This document shows positions 17,176 through 25,979 of a stretch of 64,000 bases of DNA, piece by piece (the stretch's first letter is position 1; every line of letters begins with the position of its first letter). The notes beneath the pieces are model-generated. The model had not been told where the DNA came from. It was given only the letters and a program-made list of their open reading frames with translations, and did not search any database. The translations under genes were made by a program, and so were the position numbers. The stretch covers positions 1,364,001 through 1,428,000 of the forward strand of contig NZ_CP049241.1 of NCBI RefSeq assembly GCF_011046245.1, in the 5' to 3' direction. The stretch comes from Allorhizobium pseudoryzae (GTDB lineage: Bacteria > Pseudomonadota > Alphaproteobacteria > Rhizobiales > Rhizobiaceae).

Positions 17176-17209
17176 CAAAAAAGCGCCGAGGCGCGAGCCT
17201 CGACGCTGT
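17176..17209 (-). terminator. intrinsic terminator after phbB
   Basis: On the minus strand AGCG-(T)-CGAGGC and GCCTCG-(G)-CGCT form an eleven-position stem with one wobble pair and a TCGC loop, followed by six T residues. It lies just past the phbB stop. Confidence 0.82.
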
Positions 17210-17229
17210 TTAAGGACGTATCAGCTGGA

Positions 17230-17955
17230 TCAGGCGAAATACTGCCCGCCATTGGCCGAAATCGTTGAACCGGTGATGTAGCCTGCATCATCCGACGCCA
17301 GGAAAACGACGCAACGGGCAATTTCTTCCGGCTGCCCCAGTCGACCGACCGGGATCTGCGGCAGGATCCGCTCGTTCATTACCTTTTCCGGAACCGCCAT
17401 GACCATTTCGGTCGCGATATAACCGGGGCAGATCGCGTTCACGGTGATGTTCTTGGCAGCTCCCTCCTGCGCCAGCGCCTTGGTGAAACCGATATCACCG
17501 GCCTTTGCCGCAGAGTAGTTCGCCTGCCCCATCTGCCCCTTCTGGCCGTTGATGGAGGAGATGTTGATGATCCGGCCGAAGGAGCGGTCCCGCATCCCGT
17601 TCCAGACAGGATGCGTCATGTTGAAGAGGCCGGTCAGGTTGGTGTTGATCACCTCGTTCCACTGCATCGGCGTCATCTTGTGGAACATCGCATCGCGCGT
17701 GATGCCGGCATTGTTGACCAGAACGCCAATCGGGCCAACCTCCGCCTCGACTTTCGCGATGCCTTCGGCACAGGCCTCATAGGAGGACACGTCCCATTTG
17801 AAGACGGCAATGCCCGTCTCCTCCTGGAAAGCACGAGCACGCTCGTCATTGCCGGCATAATTCGCCGCCACCGTATACCCGGCGGATTTCAGCGCGATCG
17901 AAATGGCCGCGCCAATGCCGCGCGTACCGCCGGAAACCAATGCCACTCTCGTCAT
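17230..17955 (-). CDS. phbB: acetoacetyl-CoA reductase
   Basis: A 241-residue short-chain dehydrogenase that reduces acetoacetyl-CoA to (R)-3-hydroxybutyryl-CoA with NADPH, the second step of polyhydroxybutyrate synthesis. The cofactor motif GGTRGIG is at 9-15, NNAG follows, and the catalytic Ser-Tyr-Lys triad lies in ISSINGQKGQMGQANYSAAKAG. The C-terminus ITGSTISANGGQYFA is typical of PhbB. GGGGGGAAG sits before the ATG. It is downstream of phbA on the same strand with an 84-base gap. The polymerase gene phbC is not in this window. Confidence 0.95.
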   Translation of the reverse strand: MTRVALVSGGTRGIGAAISIALKSAGYTVAANYAGNDERARAFQEETGIAVFKWDVSSYEACAEGIAKVEAEVGPIGVLVNNAGITRDAMFHKMTPMQWNEVINTNLTGLFNMTHPVWNGMRDRSFGRIINISSINGQKGQMGQANYSAAKAGDIGFTKALAQEGAAKNITVNAICPGYIATEMVMAVPEKVMNERILPQIPVGRLGQPEEIARCVVFLASDDAGYITGSTISANGGQYFA

Positions 17956-18039
17956 GCTGACTTCCCCCCTTTGGACAGAGAACCGACCGGTCCTTCTCCT
18001 GGGACCGGCTGAAGGCCTAAACTACCGATGATGCAATGA

Positions 18040-19221
18040 TCACATGGCCTCGACGCACATGGCGACACCCATGCCGCCGCCGATGCAAAGCGTGGCAAGA
18101 CCCTTCTTCGCGCCGCGCCGCTTCATCTCGAACACGAGCGTGTTGAGAACGCGCGCACCGGACGCACCGATCGGGTGACCGATGGCAATGGCACCGCCGT
18201 TGACGTTGACGATCGACGGATCCCAGCCCATGTCCTTGTTGACGGCGCAAGCCTGGGCGGCAAAGGCCTCGTTGGCTTCGACGAGATCCAGATCGCCGAC
18301 CGACCAGCCGGCTTTTTCGAGCGCCTTGCGCGAGGCCGGGATCGGGCCTGTGCCCATGATCTGCGGATCGACGCCGGCCGTTGCCCAGGACACGATGCGC
18401 ACCAGAGGCGTGATGCCGCGGCGAACCGCTTCCGCTTCCGTCATCAGGACAGCGGCAGCCGCACCGTCATTGATGCCCGACGCGTTTCCGGCCGTGACCG
18501 TGCCTTCCTTGTCGAAGGCGGGGCGCAGCTTGGTCATGCTGTCCAGCGTGGCGCCGGCACGGATATATTCGTCCGCATCCACCGTGACGTCGCCCTTGCG
18601 GCCCTTGATGATGAAGGGAATGATTTCGTCCTTGAAGCGACCGGCCACCTGGGCGGCTTCCGCCTTGTTCTGCGAAGCAACCGCAAATTGATCCTGCTCG
18701 TCACGCGAAAGCTGCCACTGACGTGCGATGTTCTCCGCCGTGATGCCCATGTGATAACCGTAGAAGGCATCGGTCAGGCCATCCTTGATCATCGTGTCGA
18801 GCATCTTCATGTCACCCATCTTGGTGCCGTTGCGAAGATGGGCACAATGCGGCGCCATGGACATGGATTCCTGGCCACCGGCGACGATGATCTTGGCATC
18901 GCCAAGCGCAATCTGCTGCATGCCGAGGGCCACGGCGCGCAGGCCCGAACCGCAGAGCTGGTTGATGCCCCAGGCGGTCGCTTCCTTCGGCGCGCCGGCC
19001 TTCATGGCGGCCTGGCGTGCGGGGTTCTGCCCCTCGCCGGCCGGCAGGACCTGGCCGAGAATGACTTCATCCACTTCGCCGGTATCGACGCCGGCGCGTT
19101 CCAGTGCGCCCTTGATGGCGGCGGCTCCCAGTTCATGGGCCGCCACGTTGGCAAAGGCCCCGTTGAACGAACCTACGGCCGTGCGAGCGGCGGAGGCAAT
19201 GACGATCGAAGGCTGGCTCAT
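18040..19221 (-). CDS. phbA: acetyl-CoA acetyltransferase (beta-ketothiolase)
   Basis: A 393-residue thiolase that condenses two acetyl-CoA to acetoacetyl-CoA, starting polyhydroxybutyrate synthesis. The nucleophile Cys90 is in [10 protein letters not shown], the catalytic His in [10 protein letters not shown] and the second Cys in [11 protein letters not shown] near the C-terminus. Length and motifs are standard. ATG 19221 was chosen for the GAGGAG seven bases upstream. It leads the phbAB unit and faces away from phaR; the shared 237-base region contains a repeated TTTGCTGT that may bind PhaR. Confidence 0.95.
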   Translation of the reverse strand: MSQPSIVIASAARTAVGSFNGAFANVAAHELGAAAIKGALERAGVDTGEVDEVILGQVLPAGEGQNPARQAAMKAGAPKEATAWGINQLCGSGLRAVALGMQQIALGDAKIIVAGGQESMSMAPHCAHLRNGTKMGDMKMLDTMIKDGLTDAFYGYHMGITAENIARQWQLSRDEQDQFAVASQNKAEAAQVAGRFKDEIIPFIIKGRKGDVTVDADEYIRAGATLDSMTKLRPAFDKEGTVTAGNASGINDGAAAAVLMTEAEAVRRGITPLVRIVSWATAGVDPQIMGTGPIPASRKALEKAGWSVGDLDLVEANEAFAAQACAVNKDMGWDPSIVNVNGGAIAIGHPIGASGARVLNTLVFEMKRRGAKKGLATLCIGGGMGVAMCVEAM

Positions 19222-19303
19222 GAATGTCTCCTCAATATCCCTAGTTGTTGATGCGGAGACTGGCAAAGCTTTGGCCGCAAGTCAAAGGGGGCGAAAGGAT
19301 GAA

Positions 19304-19330
19304 TTTGCTGTGATTTGTTAAGTTTGCTGT
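19304..19330. promoter_or_regulatory. TTTGCTGT direct repeat in the phbA-phaR intergenic region (possible PhaR operator)
   Basis: The octamer TTTGCTGT occurs at 19304-19311 and again at 19323-19330, 19 bases apart (about two helix turns), between the divergent phbA and phaR genes. PhaR-type repressors are known to bind TGC-containing sites near their own and phasin promoters, so an operator is plausible but unproven. Confidence 0.38.
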
Positions 19331-19458
19331 TTTGGCCCCGGCACAGGACGCAGCTTCCGCATTGCACAAATCGATTGTCAGTTCCGTTTGTTTAAGCGTA
19401 AGGTTGGGTAGGGAGAGAAATACCAGCACAACCATATTGACGGGATTAGGAGGCAATG

Positions 19459-20049
19459 ATGGCGAAGACGGATGGTGAGGTTGTCATTAAAAAATATGCC
19501 AACCGCCGCCTCTACAATACAGGCACCAGCACCTATGTGACGCTGGAAGACCTGGCGCAGATGGTCAAGAAGGGCGAGGACTTTGTGGTGCAGGACGCCA
19601 AGAGCGGCGACGACATCACCCATTCGGTTCTGACGCAGATCATCTTCGAGCAGGAATCGAAAACCGGAAACACCCTGTTGCCGATTTCCTTCCTCAGACA
19701 GCTGATCACCTATTACGGCGACCAGATGCAGATGGTGGTGCCGACCTTCCTCGAGCATTCGATGAAGAACTTCGCCGATCAGCAGGCCCAGATGCGCGAG
19801 CAGATGACGCGCGCCTTCGGCGAAACGCCGCTGACCAAGAACCTGCAGATGCCGATGCAACTCATGGAAGAGCAGGTCCGGCGCAACACGGACATGTTCC
19901 GGCAGGCGATGCAGATGTTTTCACCGTTTGGCGCCACAGGTCAGCAGCCGGCGACGGAGGTGCGCAAGGCTCCCGATTCCAAGGATCTCGACGAACTGAA
20001 GGAACAGCTGCGCGCGCTTCAGACACGGCTGGACAGCCTCGGCTCGTAA
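19459..20049 (+). CDS. phaR: polyhydroxyalkanoate synthesis regulator PhaR
   Basis: A 196-residue regulator that senses PHB granules and represses phasin and its own genes. The N-terminal DNA-binding domain VIKKYANRRLYNTGTSTYVTLEDLAQM (about 8-35) is the family hallmark. The middle PHB-accumulation regulatory domain includes LPISFLRQLITYYGDQMQMVVP. A Met/Gln-rich helical part and a C-terminal leucine heptad region follow. Two adjacent ATGs exist (19456, 19459); the second has better spacing from AGGAGG. It is divergent from phbAB and ends at a clear terminator. Confidence 0.93.
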   Translation: MAKTDGEVVIKKYANRRLYNTGTSTYVTLEDLAQMVKKGEDFVVQDAKSGDDITHSVLTQIIFEQESKTGNTLLPISFLRQLITYYGDQMQMVVPTFLEHSMKNFADQQAQMREQMTRAFGETPLTKNLQMPMQLMEEQVRRNTDMFRQAMQMFSPFGATGQQPATEVRKAPDSKDLDELKEQLRALQTRLDSLGS

Positions 20050-20078
20050 GCCCGCCACATTCGCCATTGAACGCATTG

Positions 20079-20105
20079 AAGGGTCGCGCAAGCGGCCCTT
20101 TTTCG
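20079..20105 (+). terminator. intrinsic terminator after phaR
   Basis: AAGGGTCGC and GCGGCCCTT pair around a GCAA tetraloop (one G-T wobble), followed by TTTTT. It starts 29 bases after the phaR stop. Confidence 0.85.
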
Positions 20106-20158
20106 TTCCGGCCGACAACACAGGAAGAGCCCGACAGACGCGGAAAAATCCGGGCAAC

Positions 20159-20187
20159 AAAAAAGGCCGGTCGCAGTGCCGGCCTTC
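20159..20187 (-). terminator. intrinsic terminator after rpmF
   Basis: On the minus strand AAGGCCGG pairs with CCGGCCTT around an eight-base loop and is followed by six T residues, 25 bases past the rpmF stop. Confidence 0.85.
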
Positions 20188-20211
20188 CTCATGCAACAAT
20201 CCGGTGAAGGA

Positions 20212-20397
20212 TTATGCGCTTTCCTTCGGCGTCAGAACCTGGCGACCGCGATACATGCCCGTCTTCAGGTCGATGTGGTGCGGACGGCGCAGTTCGCCGG
20301 AGTTCTTGTCTTCGACATAGGTCGGGGTCTTCAGCGCGTCAGCGGAGCGGCGCATACCGCGCTTCGACGGGCTCACTTTTCTCTTCGGTACTGCCAT
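20212..20397 (-). CDS. rpmF: 50S ribosomal protein L32
   Basis: A 61-residue basic protein matching bacterial L32: it begins [18 protein letters not shown] and has the central segment [32 protein letters not shown]. It lacks the zinc-binding cysteines of C+ type L32, as in many alphaproteobacteria. GGAG precedes the ATG. In rhizobia rpmF often neighbours mtgA, as here after the glutathione-transferase gene. A terminator closes the gene. Confidence 0.96.
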   Translation of the reverse strand: MAVPKRKVSPSKRGMRRSADALKTPTYVEDKNSGELRRPHHIDLKTGMYRGRQVLTPKESA

Positions 20398-20549
20398 TCT
20401 CGTTACTCCAAATAGGCGTGCAAAGCGAAATCCGCGGTCGGCTTCGACCGTACAGGACCTTGCCTCGATCTCGGAAATTGCCGCGGCTTATACATGGCAA
20501 GAGCGGGCTTGACCAGTCCCCATGCGGATTTTTTGGAGCACGGGGCGAA

Positions 20550-21197
20550 TCAGGCTTCATCTGCCGGAACGATCCAGCTTTCCTGAAGTGCCGCCGCCTT
20601 CCATTCGACCCACGCCGGATGAGACTGCACCGCCTTCATATAGGTCAGGGTCTCCTCGTCAAGGTCGAAATCATAGACGTCGAGGCGGTTGACCACCGGC
20701 GCATACATGGCATCGGCGGCCGAAAAGGCTCCGAACAGGAAGGGCCCACCGGAGCGCTGGCGCATGGTGCGCCAGATCTCGGTGATCCGTGCCACATCCG
20801 CCATCACGTCGGCGCCCGTCTCGATCCGCCGCTTCTCGCGCCGCATGTTCATCGGGCAGACATTGCGCAGCGCCCGGAAGCCGGACAGCATCTCCATGGA
20901 AATCGACCGTGCCATGGCGCGGTCGGCCGGGTCATAGGGCCAGATGCCCGCATCCGGGTAGAGTTCGGCCACGTACTCGATGATGGAAAGCGATTCCCAC
21001 ACCTGCAGGCTGCCGTGATGCAGCACCGGAACCTTGCCGGTCGGCGAGATCTCCCGGAATTTCGGGTTGCTGGCATCATCATTGAAGGGGATCAGCACCT
21101 CTTCGAAGTCGATCCCCGCCGCCTTCAGGGCGATCCATGGCCGAAACGACCAGGAGGAATAATTCTTGTTGGCGATATAAAGGACAAGCCCATCCAT
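20550..21197 (-). CDS. glutathione S-transferase family protein
   Basis: A 215-residue protein with an N-terminal thioredoxin-like GST domain (LYIANKNYSSWSFRPWIALKAAGI, then SPTGKVPVLHHG and VWESLSIIEYVAELYPD, the glutathione-binding TGKVP and ES motifs) and an all-helical C-terminal domain (FSAADAMYAPVVNRL). The Ser-rich NYSSWS near residue 14 is where the catalytic Ser or Cys sits in related bacterial GSTs. The substrate is unknown. GGGAG precedes ATG 21197. A weak EcfG-type promoter candidate lies 30 bases upstream, so stress induction is possible. It follows mtgA on the same strand with a 75-base gap. Confidence 0.88.
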   Translation of the reverse strand: MDGLVLYIANKNYSSWSFRPWIALKAAGIDFEEVLIPFNDDASNPKFREISPTGKVPVLHHGSLQVWESLSIIEYVAELYPDAGIWPYDPADRAMARSISMEMLSGFRALRNVCPMNMRREKRRIETGADVMADVARITEIWRTMRQRSGGPFLFGAFSAADAMYAPVVNRLDVYDFDLDEETLTYMKAVQSHPAWVEWKAAALQESWIVPADEA

Positions 21198-21226
21198 TCG
21201 TCATCTCCCGCTGACTGCCAGAGGTG

Positions 21227-21252
21227 GACGTTAGCGATCCTTTGATCGTTCC
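21227..21252 (-). promoter_or_regulatory. candidate EcfG-type promoter for the GST gene (imperfect)
   Basis: On the minus strand GGAAC (21252-21248) is followed after 17 bases by CGTC (21230-21227). This deviates from the GGAAC-N16/17-CGTT consensus only in the last base and lies 30 bases before the GST start codon. Confidence 0.35.
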
Positions 21253-21272
21253 ACCAACGACAAAAGCTGACA

Positions 21273-22025
21273 TCAGTCATAAAGGCATTTGATGTACTCG
21301 CCGGAGCCCCGTGCCCGGCGTTCCACGACGGATGCCAGACGCTGTAGGCCGCGCCCGGGTTTGCTGGCAACGCGTGTATAGGGATTGGGCAGCGAGACGG
21401 CGAGCAGTGCCGCCTGCCGACGGCTGAGCTTGGCGGCAGAAATCTTGAAATGGTGATGCGCGGCCGCCTCGATCCCGTAGATACTGGGTCCCCACTCGGC
21501 GACATTCAGGTAAAGCTCCATCATCCGCCGTTTAGACCAGACGAGATCCGCCCAGAGCGCCAGCGGAATTTCCAGCAGCTTGCGCACGAAGGAGCGGCTG
21601 TTCCAGAGGAACAGGTTCTTCACCGTCTGCATCGGGATCGTGCTGGCGCCGCGCGTTGCTTCGCCATCGAGTGCATCCTGCACCACGCCGCGCATCTGCA
21701 CCCAGTCCACGCCGCCGTGAAAGCAGAACTGTCCATCCTCCGACATCATCACCGACTGAACCAGCACCGGCGCCATCTCATCGAGCGAGACCCAGCGTCG
21801 GTCATAGCCCTTCAACGTCGCAAGATCGGCCACCATCAGGGTGGAAACGGGATGGATGAACGGCAGGGCGTAGATGAGCACCAGCGCATAGGGCAGGACC
21901 AGAAGGCCGCCGAGCACGAGGACGGCGCGTTTCAGAATAGCGGAGATGGATGTGCTGCGCCCCGATCTCGGCAAGGGCTCCTCCTCTACGGGCTGCCGCT
22001 CGGGTGTATCGTCCAAATGTCCCAC
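21273..22025 (-). CDS. mtgA: monofunctional biosynthetic peptidoglycan transglycosylase
   Basis: A 250-residue GT51 enzyme that polymerises lipid II into glycan strands. An N-terminal cytoplasmic part is followed by one membrane segment (about 32-55). Catalytic motifs are [14 protein letters not shown] (general base Glu), [17 protein letters not shown] and [25 protein letters not shown]. No transpeptidase domain follows, which separates it from class A PBPs. The likely start is GTG 22025, with GGGAG about twelve bases upstream. It is divergent from the prenyl synthase gene and upstream of the GST gene. Confidence 0.94.
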   Translation of the reverse strand: MGHLDDTPERQPVEEEPLPRSGRSTSISAILKRAVLVLGGLLVLPYALVLIYALPFIHPVSTLMVADLATLKGYDRRWVSLDEMAPVLVQSVMMSEDGQFCFHGGVDWVQMRGVVQDALDGEATRGASTIPMQTVKNLFLWNSRSFVRKLLEIPLALWADLVWSKRRMMELYLNVAEWGPSIYGIEAAAHHHFKISAAKLSRRQAALLAVSLPNPYTRVASKPGRGLQRLASVVERRARGSGEYIKCLYD

Positions 22026-22153
22026 TCGTTTTCGTCACTCCCTGCCGGATATAACCGCAGGTGCCCGTGAAAGCCAGTCTGACCGCCTTCAAACACGGGC
22101 TTTCCACCAAATCTCCGTTGCCAGAAGGCCGCCCGCCGTGCCAAGGAACCGAC

Positions 22154-23071
22154 ATGATGACGAGCGATCCGACTTCCTTCGAGACCCATCTGCGCGACAG
22201 CGCGGCCCGCACGCAACAGCTGATTTCGACCCTTCTGGGGGACAGCGCGCTGGAAGACGAGATCGCGCGGCCCGCGCACCTGCTGGCTGCCATGCGCTAC
22301 GGCACGCTGAACGGCGGCAAGCGGCTGAGACCTTTTCTGCTGCAGGAAAGCACCGCCCTCTTTGATGGCTCGGCCTCCGCTGCCGCGCGCATCGGTGCAG
22401 CACTCGAATGTCTGCACAGCTATTCCCTCATCCATGACGATCTTCCCGCCATGGACGACGACGACCTGCGCCGCGGCAAGCCGACGGTGCACAAGGCCTT
22501 CGACGAGGCCACCGCCATTCTCGCCGGCGACAGCCTGCTGACCTATGCCTTCGACATTATCGGCGCGCCGGAAACCGATCTTGCCGCCGACCGGAAGGTA
22601 CAGGTGATGCTGGCGCTCGCCCGCGCCGCCGGCCTTGGCGGAATGGCCGGCGGCCAGGCGCTCGATCTGGCTGCAGAAACGACCGTACCCGACGAACAAG
22701 GCATCGTGACGCTGCAGGCGATGAAGACCGGCGCGCTGCTGCGGTTTGCCTGCGAGATGGGACCCGTCATCGCCGGCGCCTCCGCCGAGGACCGGACGCG
22801 CCTGCGTCGCTTCGGCGAAATCATCGGCCTTGCCTTCCAGATCGCCGACGACGTGCTGGACATTACCTCGGATGCCGAGACCATGGGCAAGGCGACCGGC
22901 AAGGATGCCGGACGCGGCAAGGCAACACTGGTCGGCCTGCACGGGCTCGACTGGGCAGAACAGCGCCTCGACCAGCTTGTGTCAGAGGCTGTCGCCACCC
23001 TCTCCCCCTATGGCGACAAGGCCGCCATGCTGATCGCCACCGCCCGCTACGTCGCCAACCGGACACATTGA
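22154..23071 (+). CDS. ispA: short-chain polyprenyl diphosphate synthase (farnesyl/geranylgeranyl type)
   Basis: A 305-residue trans-prenyltransferase that extends allylic diphosphates with isopentenyl diphosphate. The first aspartate-rich motif lies in IHDDLPAMDDDDLRRGKPT (about 95-110), the second in FQIADDVLD near residue 240. GGKRLRP near residue 55 binds IPP. Residues before the first DD motif (LHSYSLIHDD) fit farnesyl-diphosphate synthases with bulky aromatics, but geranylgeranyl synthase is possible. ATG 22154 follows AAGGAA. ispG is 1.6 kb away on the other strand, so two isoprenoid steps are close but not in one operon. Confidence 0.9.
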   Translation: MMTSDPTSFETHLRDSAARTQQLISTLLGDSALEDEIARPAHLLAAMRYGTLNGGKRLRPFLLQESTALFDGSASAAARIGAALECLHSYSLIHDDLPAMDDDDLRRGKPTVHKAFDEATAILAGDSLLTYAFDIIGAPETDLAADRKVQVMLALARAAGLGGMAGGQALDLAAETTVPDEQGIVTLQAMKTGALLRFACEMGPVIAGASAEDRTRLRRFGEIIGLAFQIADDVLDITSDAETMGKATGKDAGRGKATLVGLHGLDWAEQRLDQLVSEAVATLSPYGDKAAMLIATARYVANRTH

Positions 23072-23197
23072 CGCCTGGTCGCGAAGGGTGAAGTGACCAT
23101 CCATCACGGAAAGTGCGCCACGCCATCAATTCTCTTCGCGTGAAAGCGGGAGCATTCGCGCCTATGCTCGCCGCACACTCGAAACCATGAGATCCCC

Positions 23198-23839
23198 ATG
23201 TCCGAATTGATGCAGAACCTGCCGCAGGTTGCCGCCGCCTACATGCTCTATCTGGTGGCCGTGATCAGCCCCGGTCCGGCGATCATCGCCATCATATCCA
23301 CCTCGCTCAACCAAGGGCGCCAGCGCGGCCTGACGATTGCGCTCGGCATCTTTGCCGGCTCGTTCACCTGGGCGATGGCTGCAGCGCTCGGCATGGCGGC
23401 CCTGTTGACCCGCTATGCGGAAGTCCTGAACGTGCTGAAGATCGTCGGCGGATTTTACCTGCTCTACCTCGCCTACAAGGCCTCCCGTGGCGCCCTGCGT
23501 CCAACGGTGCGGGGAGACCTGCCGACCATCGCAGTGGAAACAAGCATCCGACGCACCTTCCTGACCGGTTATGCCATCCACCTGACCAACCCGAAGGCCG
23601 TCTTCGCCTGGGTGGCGATCATCTCGCTCGGCCTGCCGGCCGGCGCCTCGGGCAGTGCCGTCGCGCTGATCGTCGGCGGTTGCCTGGCAACCGGCCTCAC
23701 GATCTTTATCGGATACGCATTGCTGTTTTCGACGAAACGCGCTGCCCGCCTCTACCAGAGCGCCCGGCGCCCGCTCGATGCGCTGATGGCCGCGATGTTC
23801 GGCGCCGCCGGCGTGAAGATGATCAGCAGCGCGTTTTAA
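23198..23839 (+). CDS. LysE/RhtB-family amino-acid exporter
   Basis: A 213-residue inner-membrane protein with about six hydrophobic helices. The N-terminal PGPAIIAIISTSLNQGRQRG is the family signature, and HLTNPKAVFAWVAIISLG the second conserved block. Members export lysine, threonine, homoserine or homoserine lactones; the substrate cannot be read from sequence. The start at 23198 has only a weak GAGAT upstream. It is a single gene that converges on the OmpA-like lipoprotein gene through a shared terminator. Confidence 0.9.
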   Translation: MSELMQNLPQVAAAYMLYLVAVISPGPAIIAIISTSLNQGRQRGLTIALGIFAGSFTWAMAAALGMAALLTRYAEVLNVLKIVGGFYLLYLAYKASRGALRPTVRGDLPTIAVETSIRRTFLTGYAIHLTNPKAVFAWVAIISLGLPAGASGSAVALIVGGCLATGLTIFIGYALLFSTKRAARLYQSARRPLDALMAAMFGAAGVKMISSAF

Positions 23840-23853
23840 TATCAGGCCAAACG

Positions 23854-23884
23854 ACAAAGGCGCCGCGGATGCGACGCCTTTGTG
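23854..23884. terminator. bidirectional terminator between LysE exporter and OmpA-like lipoprotein genes
   Basis: ACAAAGGCG (23854-23862) pairs with CGCCTTTGT (23874-23882 region) in an eight- to nine-pair stem. A residues on the left and T residues on the right make it usable from both strands, and the two genes converge here. Confidence 0.75.
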
Positions 23885-23905
23885 TTGACTTGAGCAATGT
23901 CACGA

Positions 23906-24571
23906 TCAGTTCGTCGTGATCGGCGCGATCGCCACTTCGACGCGGCGGTTCTGTGCCCGTCCGTCCGGCGTGGCGTTCGACGCGATCGGCTGCGAGGCGC
24001 CGAAACCGAGCGTCGACATGCGGCGCTGATCGACCCCGCGCGTGGCGAGGTAATTGGCAACCGACGCGGCGCGACGTTCCGAAAGGCCCTGGTTGTGGGC
24101 GGCGCTGCCGGTCGAATCCGTATGGCCGTTGACATCCACCAGAGTGCGGTTGAACTTGTTCAGCACCAGTGCGACCGAGTTCAGCGTCGCGTAGAAGCCC
24201 GGCAGGACCTGGTCCTGATCAGTCGGGAAGGTGATGTTCGACGGCATGTTGAGGATAATGCGGTCGCCGACACGGGTCACGGAAACCCCGGTGCCCTGCA
24301 GCTGCGCGCGCAGCTCGGATTCCTGCTGGTCCATATAGTTGCCGATCGCGCCACCGGCAAGCGCACCGACGCCGGCGCCGATCAGCGCAGCATTGCGGCG
24401 ACCGACAGGCGAATTGCCGATGGCAAGACCCGCCAGCGCACCAAGGCCGGCACCGATCGCAGCCCCGCCAGCGGTGTTCGACACCTTCTGCTGGCCGGTA
24501 TAGGGATCAGTCGTGGTGCAGGCAGACAGATAGGTCGCGCACATGGCGACAATCGCGATTTTTTTCAGCAT
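23906..24571 (-). CDS. OmpA-family lipoprotein with glycine-zipper region
   Basis: A 221-residue outer-membrane lipoprotein. The signal peptide ends at lipobox LSAC (Cys18). Residues about 35-80 form a double glycine-zipper (GAAIGAGLGALAGLAIGNS, then ALIGAGVGALAGGAIGN). The C-terminal OmpA peptidoglycan-binding domain includes NGHTDSTGSAAHNQGLSERRAASVANYL and ends with GRAQNRRVEVAI, containing the Asp and Arg that bind diaminopimelate. The layout matches YiaD-type proteins. It tethers the outer membrane to the wall. It stands alone between ispG upstream and a bidirectional terminator. Confidence 0.93.
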   Translation of the reverse strand: MLKKIAIVAMCATYLSACTTTDPYTGQQKVSNTAGGAAIGAGLGALAGLAIGNSPVGRRNAALIGAGVGALAGGAIGNYMDQQESELRAQLQGTGVSVTRVGDRIILNMPSNITFPTDQDQVLPGFYATLNSVALVLNKFNRTLVDVNGHTDSTGSAAHNQGLSERRAASVANYLATRGVDQRRMSTLGFGASQPIASNATPDGRAQNRRVEVAIAPITTN

Positions 24572-24653
24572 GGAATCATCATCCCCGTCATTTCGCTCGC
24601 CGTTCCTTTATCATGAATTGCGGCAATAGCGAGGTGGTCGAGAGCGACAGTGA

Positions 24654-25898
24654 TTACTCCGCAGCCGTTCTCTGGCCGAAGCGCTTTTCAATGTAGTCGG
24701 CGACCAGCGCCTCGAAATCGGCGGCGATGTTGGGGCCACGCAGCGTCAGCGCCTTCTGTCCGTCGATGAAGACGGGGGCTGCCGGCGTCTCACCCGTGCC
24801 GGGCAGCGAAATGCCGATATCGGCATGCTTGCTTTCACCCGGACCATTGACGATGCAGCCCATCACCGCGACGTTCAGCGCTTCGACGCCCGGATATTTT
24901 TCGCGCCAGACCGGCATGTTCTTGCGGATGTCCTCCTGAATGCGCTGAGCGAGTTCCTGGAAGACGGTCGAGGTGGTGCGCCCGCAGCCGGGGCAGGCGG
25001 CCACGACGGGGATGAACTGGCGGAAGCCCATCACCTGCAGCAGTTCCTGCGCCACCTGAACCTCGCGGGTGCGGTCACCGTTCGGCTCGGGGGTCAGCGA
25101 GACGCGGATCGTATCGCCAATTCCCTGTTGCAACACGTAACCCATGGCTGCCGAGGAGGCGACGATGCCCTTCGAGCCCATGCCGGCCTCGGTGAGGCCG
25201 AGGTGCAACGCGTGGTCGGAGCGTTCCGCCAGCATGCCATAGACGGCGATCAGGTCCTGCACTTGGCTCACCTTGGCCGACAGGATGATCCGGTTGCGCG
25301 GCAGGCCGATCTCTTCCGCCAGTTCCGCAGACAGCAGCGCGGACTGACAGATCGCCTCGTGCATGACCTGGCGGGCCGAGAGCGGCGAACCGTTCGTCTG
25401 GTTCTCGTCCATCAGCCGGGTTAACAATTCCTGGTCCAGCGAGCCCCAGTTGACGCCGATGCGCACCGGCTTGTCGTAGCGGATCGCCATCTCGATGATA
25501 TCGGCGAACTGCTTGTCCTTCTTGTCCTTGAAGCCGACATTGCCGGGATTGATGCGATACTTAGCCAGCGCCTCGGCACAGGCCGGATGATCGGCGAGCA
25601 GCTTGTGGCCAATATAATGAAAGTCGCCGACGAGCGGCACATCCATGCCGAGCCGCAGCAACCGCTCGCGGATTTTCGGCACAGCGGCAGCGCTCTCGTC
25701 GCGATCGACCGTGATGCGGACGATCTCGGAGCCCGACTGGAACAGCGCCGCCACCTGGGCCACCGTCGCATCCACATCCGCCGTATCGGTGTTCGTCATC
25801 GACTGGACGACGACCGGCGCGCCGCCCCCGACAATCACGCCGCCCACATCAACGGCAACCGAGGCACGGCGTGGCTTGGGATTATAATCGGCAGGCAT
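24654..25898 (-). CDS. ispG: 4-hydroxy-3-methylbut-2-en-1-yl diphosphate synthase (flavodoxin)
   Basis: A 414-residue [4Fe-4S] enzyme of the MEP isoprenoid pathway that converts MEcPP to HMBPP. The TIM-barrel part begins with [22 protein letters not shown]. Cluster cysteines lie in CPGCGR (two) and [10 protein letters not shown] (one), with the conserved Glu following. Length matches bacterial GcpE. The start ATG 25898 has only GAGAG upstream. The MFS gene lies 81 bases upstream on the same strand and could be co-transcribed. The OmpA-like gene follows 82 bases downstream. Confidence 0.96.
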   Translation of the reverse strand: MPADYNPKPRRASVAVDVGGVIVGGGAPVVVQSMTNTDTADVDATVAQVAALFQSGSEIVRITVDRDESAAAVPKIRERLLRLGMDVPLVGDFHYIGHKLLADHPACAEALAKYRINPGNVGFKDKKDKQFADIIEMAIRYDKPVRIGVNWGSLDQELLTRLMDENQTNGSPLSARQVMHEAICQSALLSAELAEEIGLPRNRIILSAKVSQVQDLIAVYGMLAERSDHALHLGLTEAGMGSKGIVASSAAMGYVLQQGIGDTIRVSLTPEPNGDRTREVQVAQELLQVMGFRQFIPVVAACPGCGRTTSTVFQELAQRIQEDIRKNMPVWREKYPGVEALNVAVMGCIVNGPGESKHADIGISLPGTGETPAAPVFIDGQKALTLRGPNIAADFEALVADYIEKRFGQRTAAE

Positions 25899-25979
25899 GG
25901 AAACTCTCGCGACTGTGGGAGAAAGTGCCCTTCAGGTGGATCAAGCAGGGTGCCTTGTCAACACCTGCGCCTCATCACG

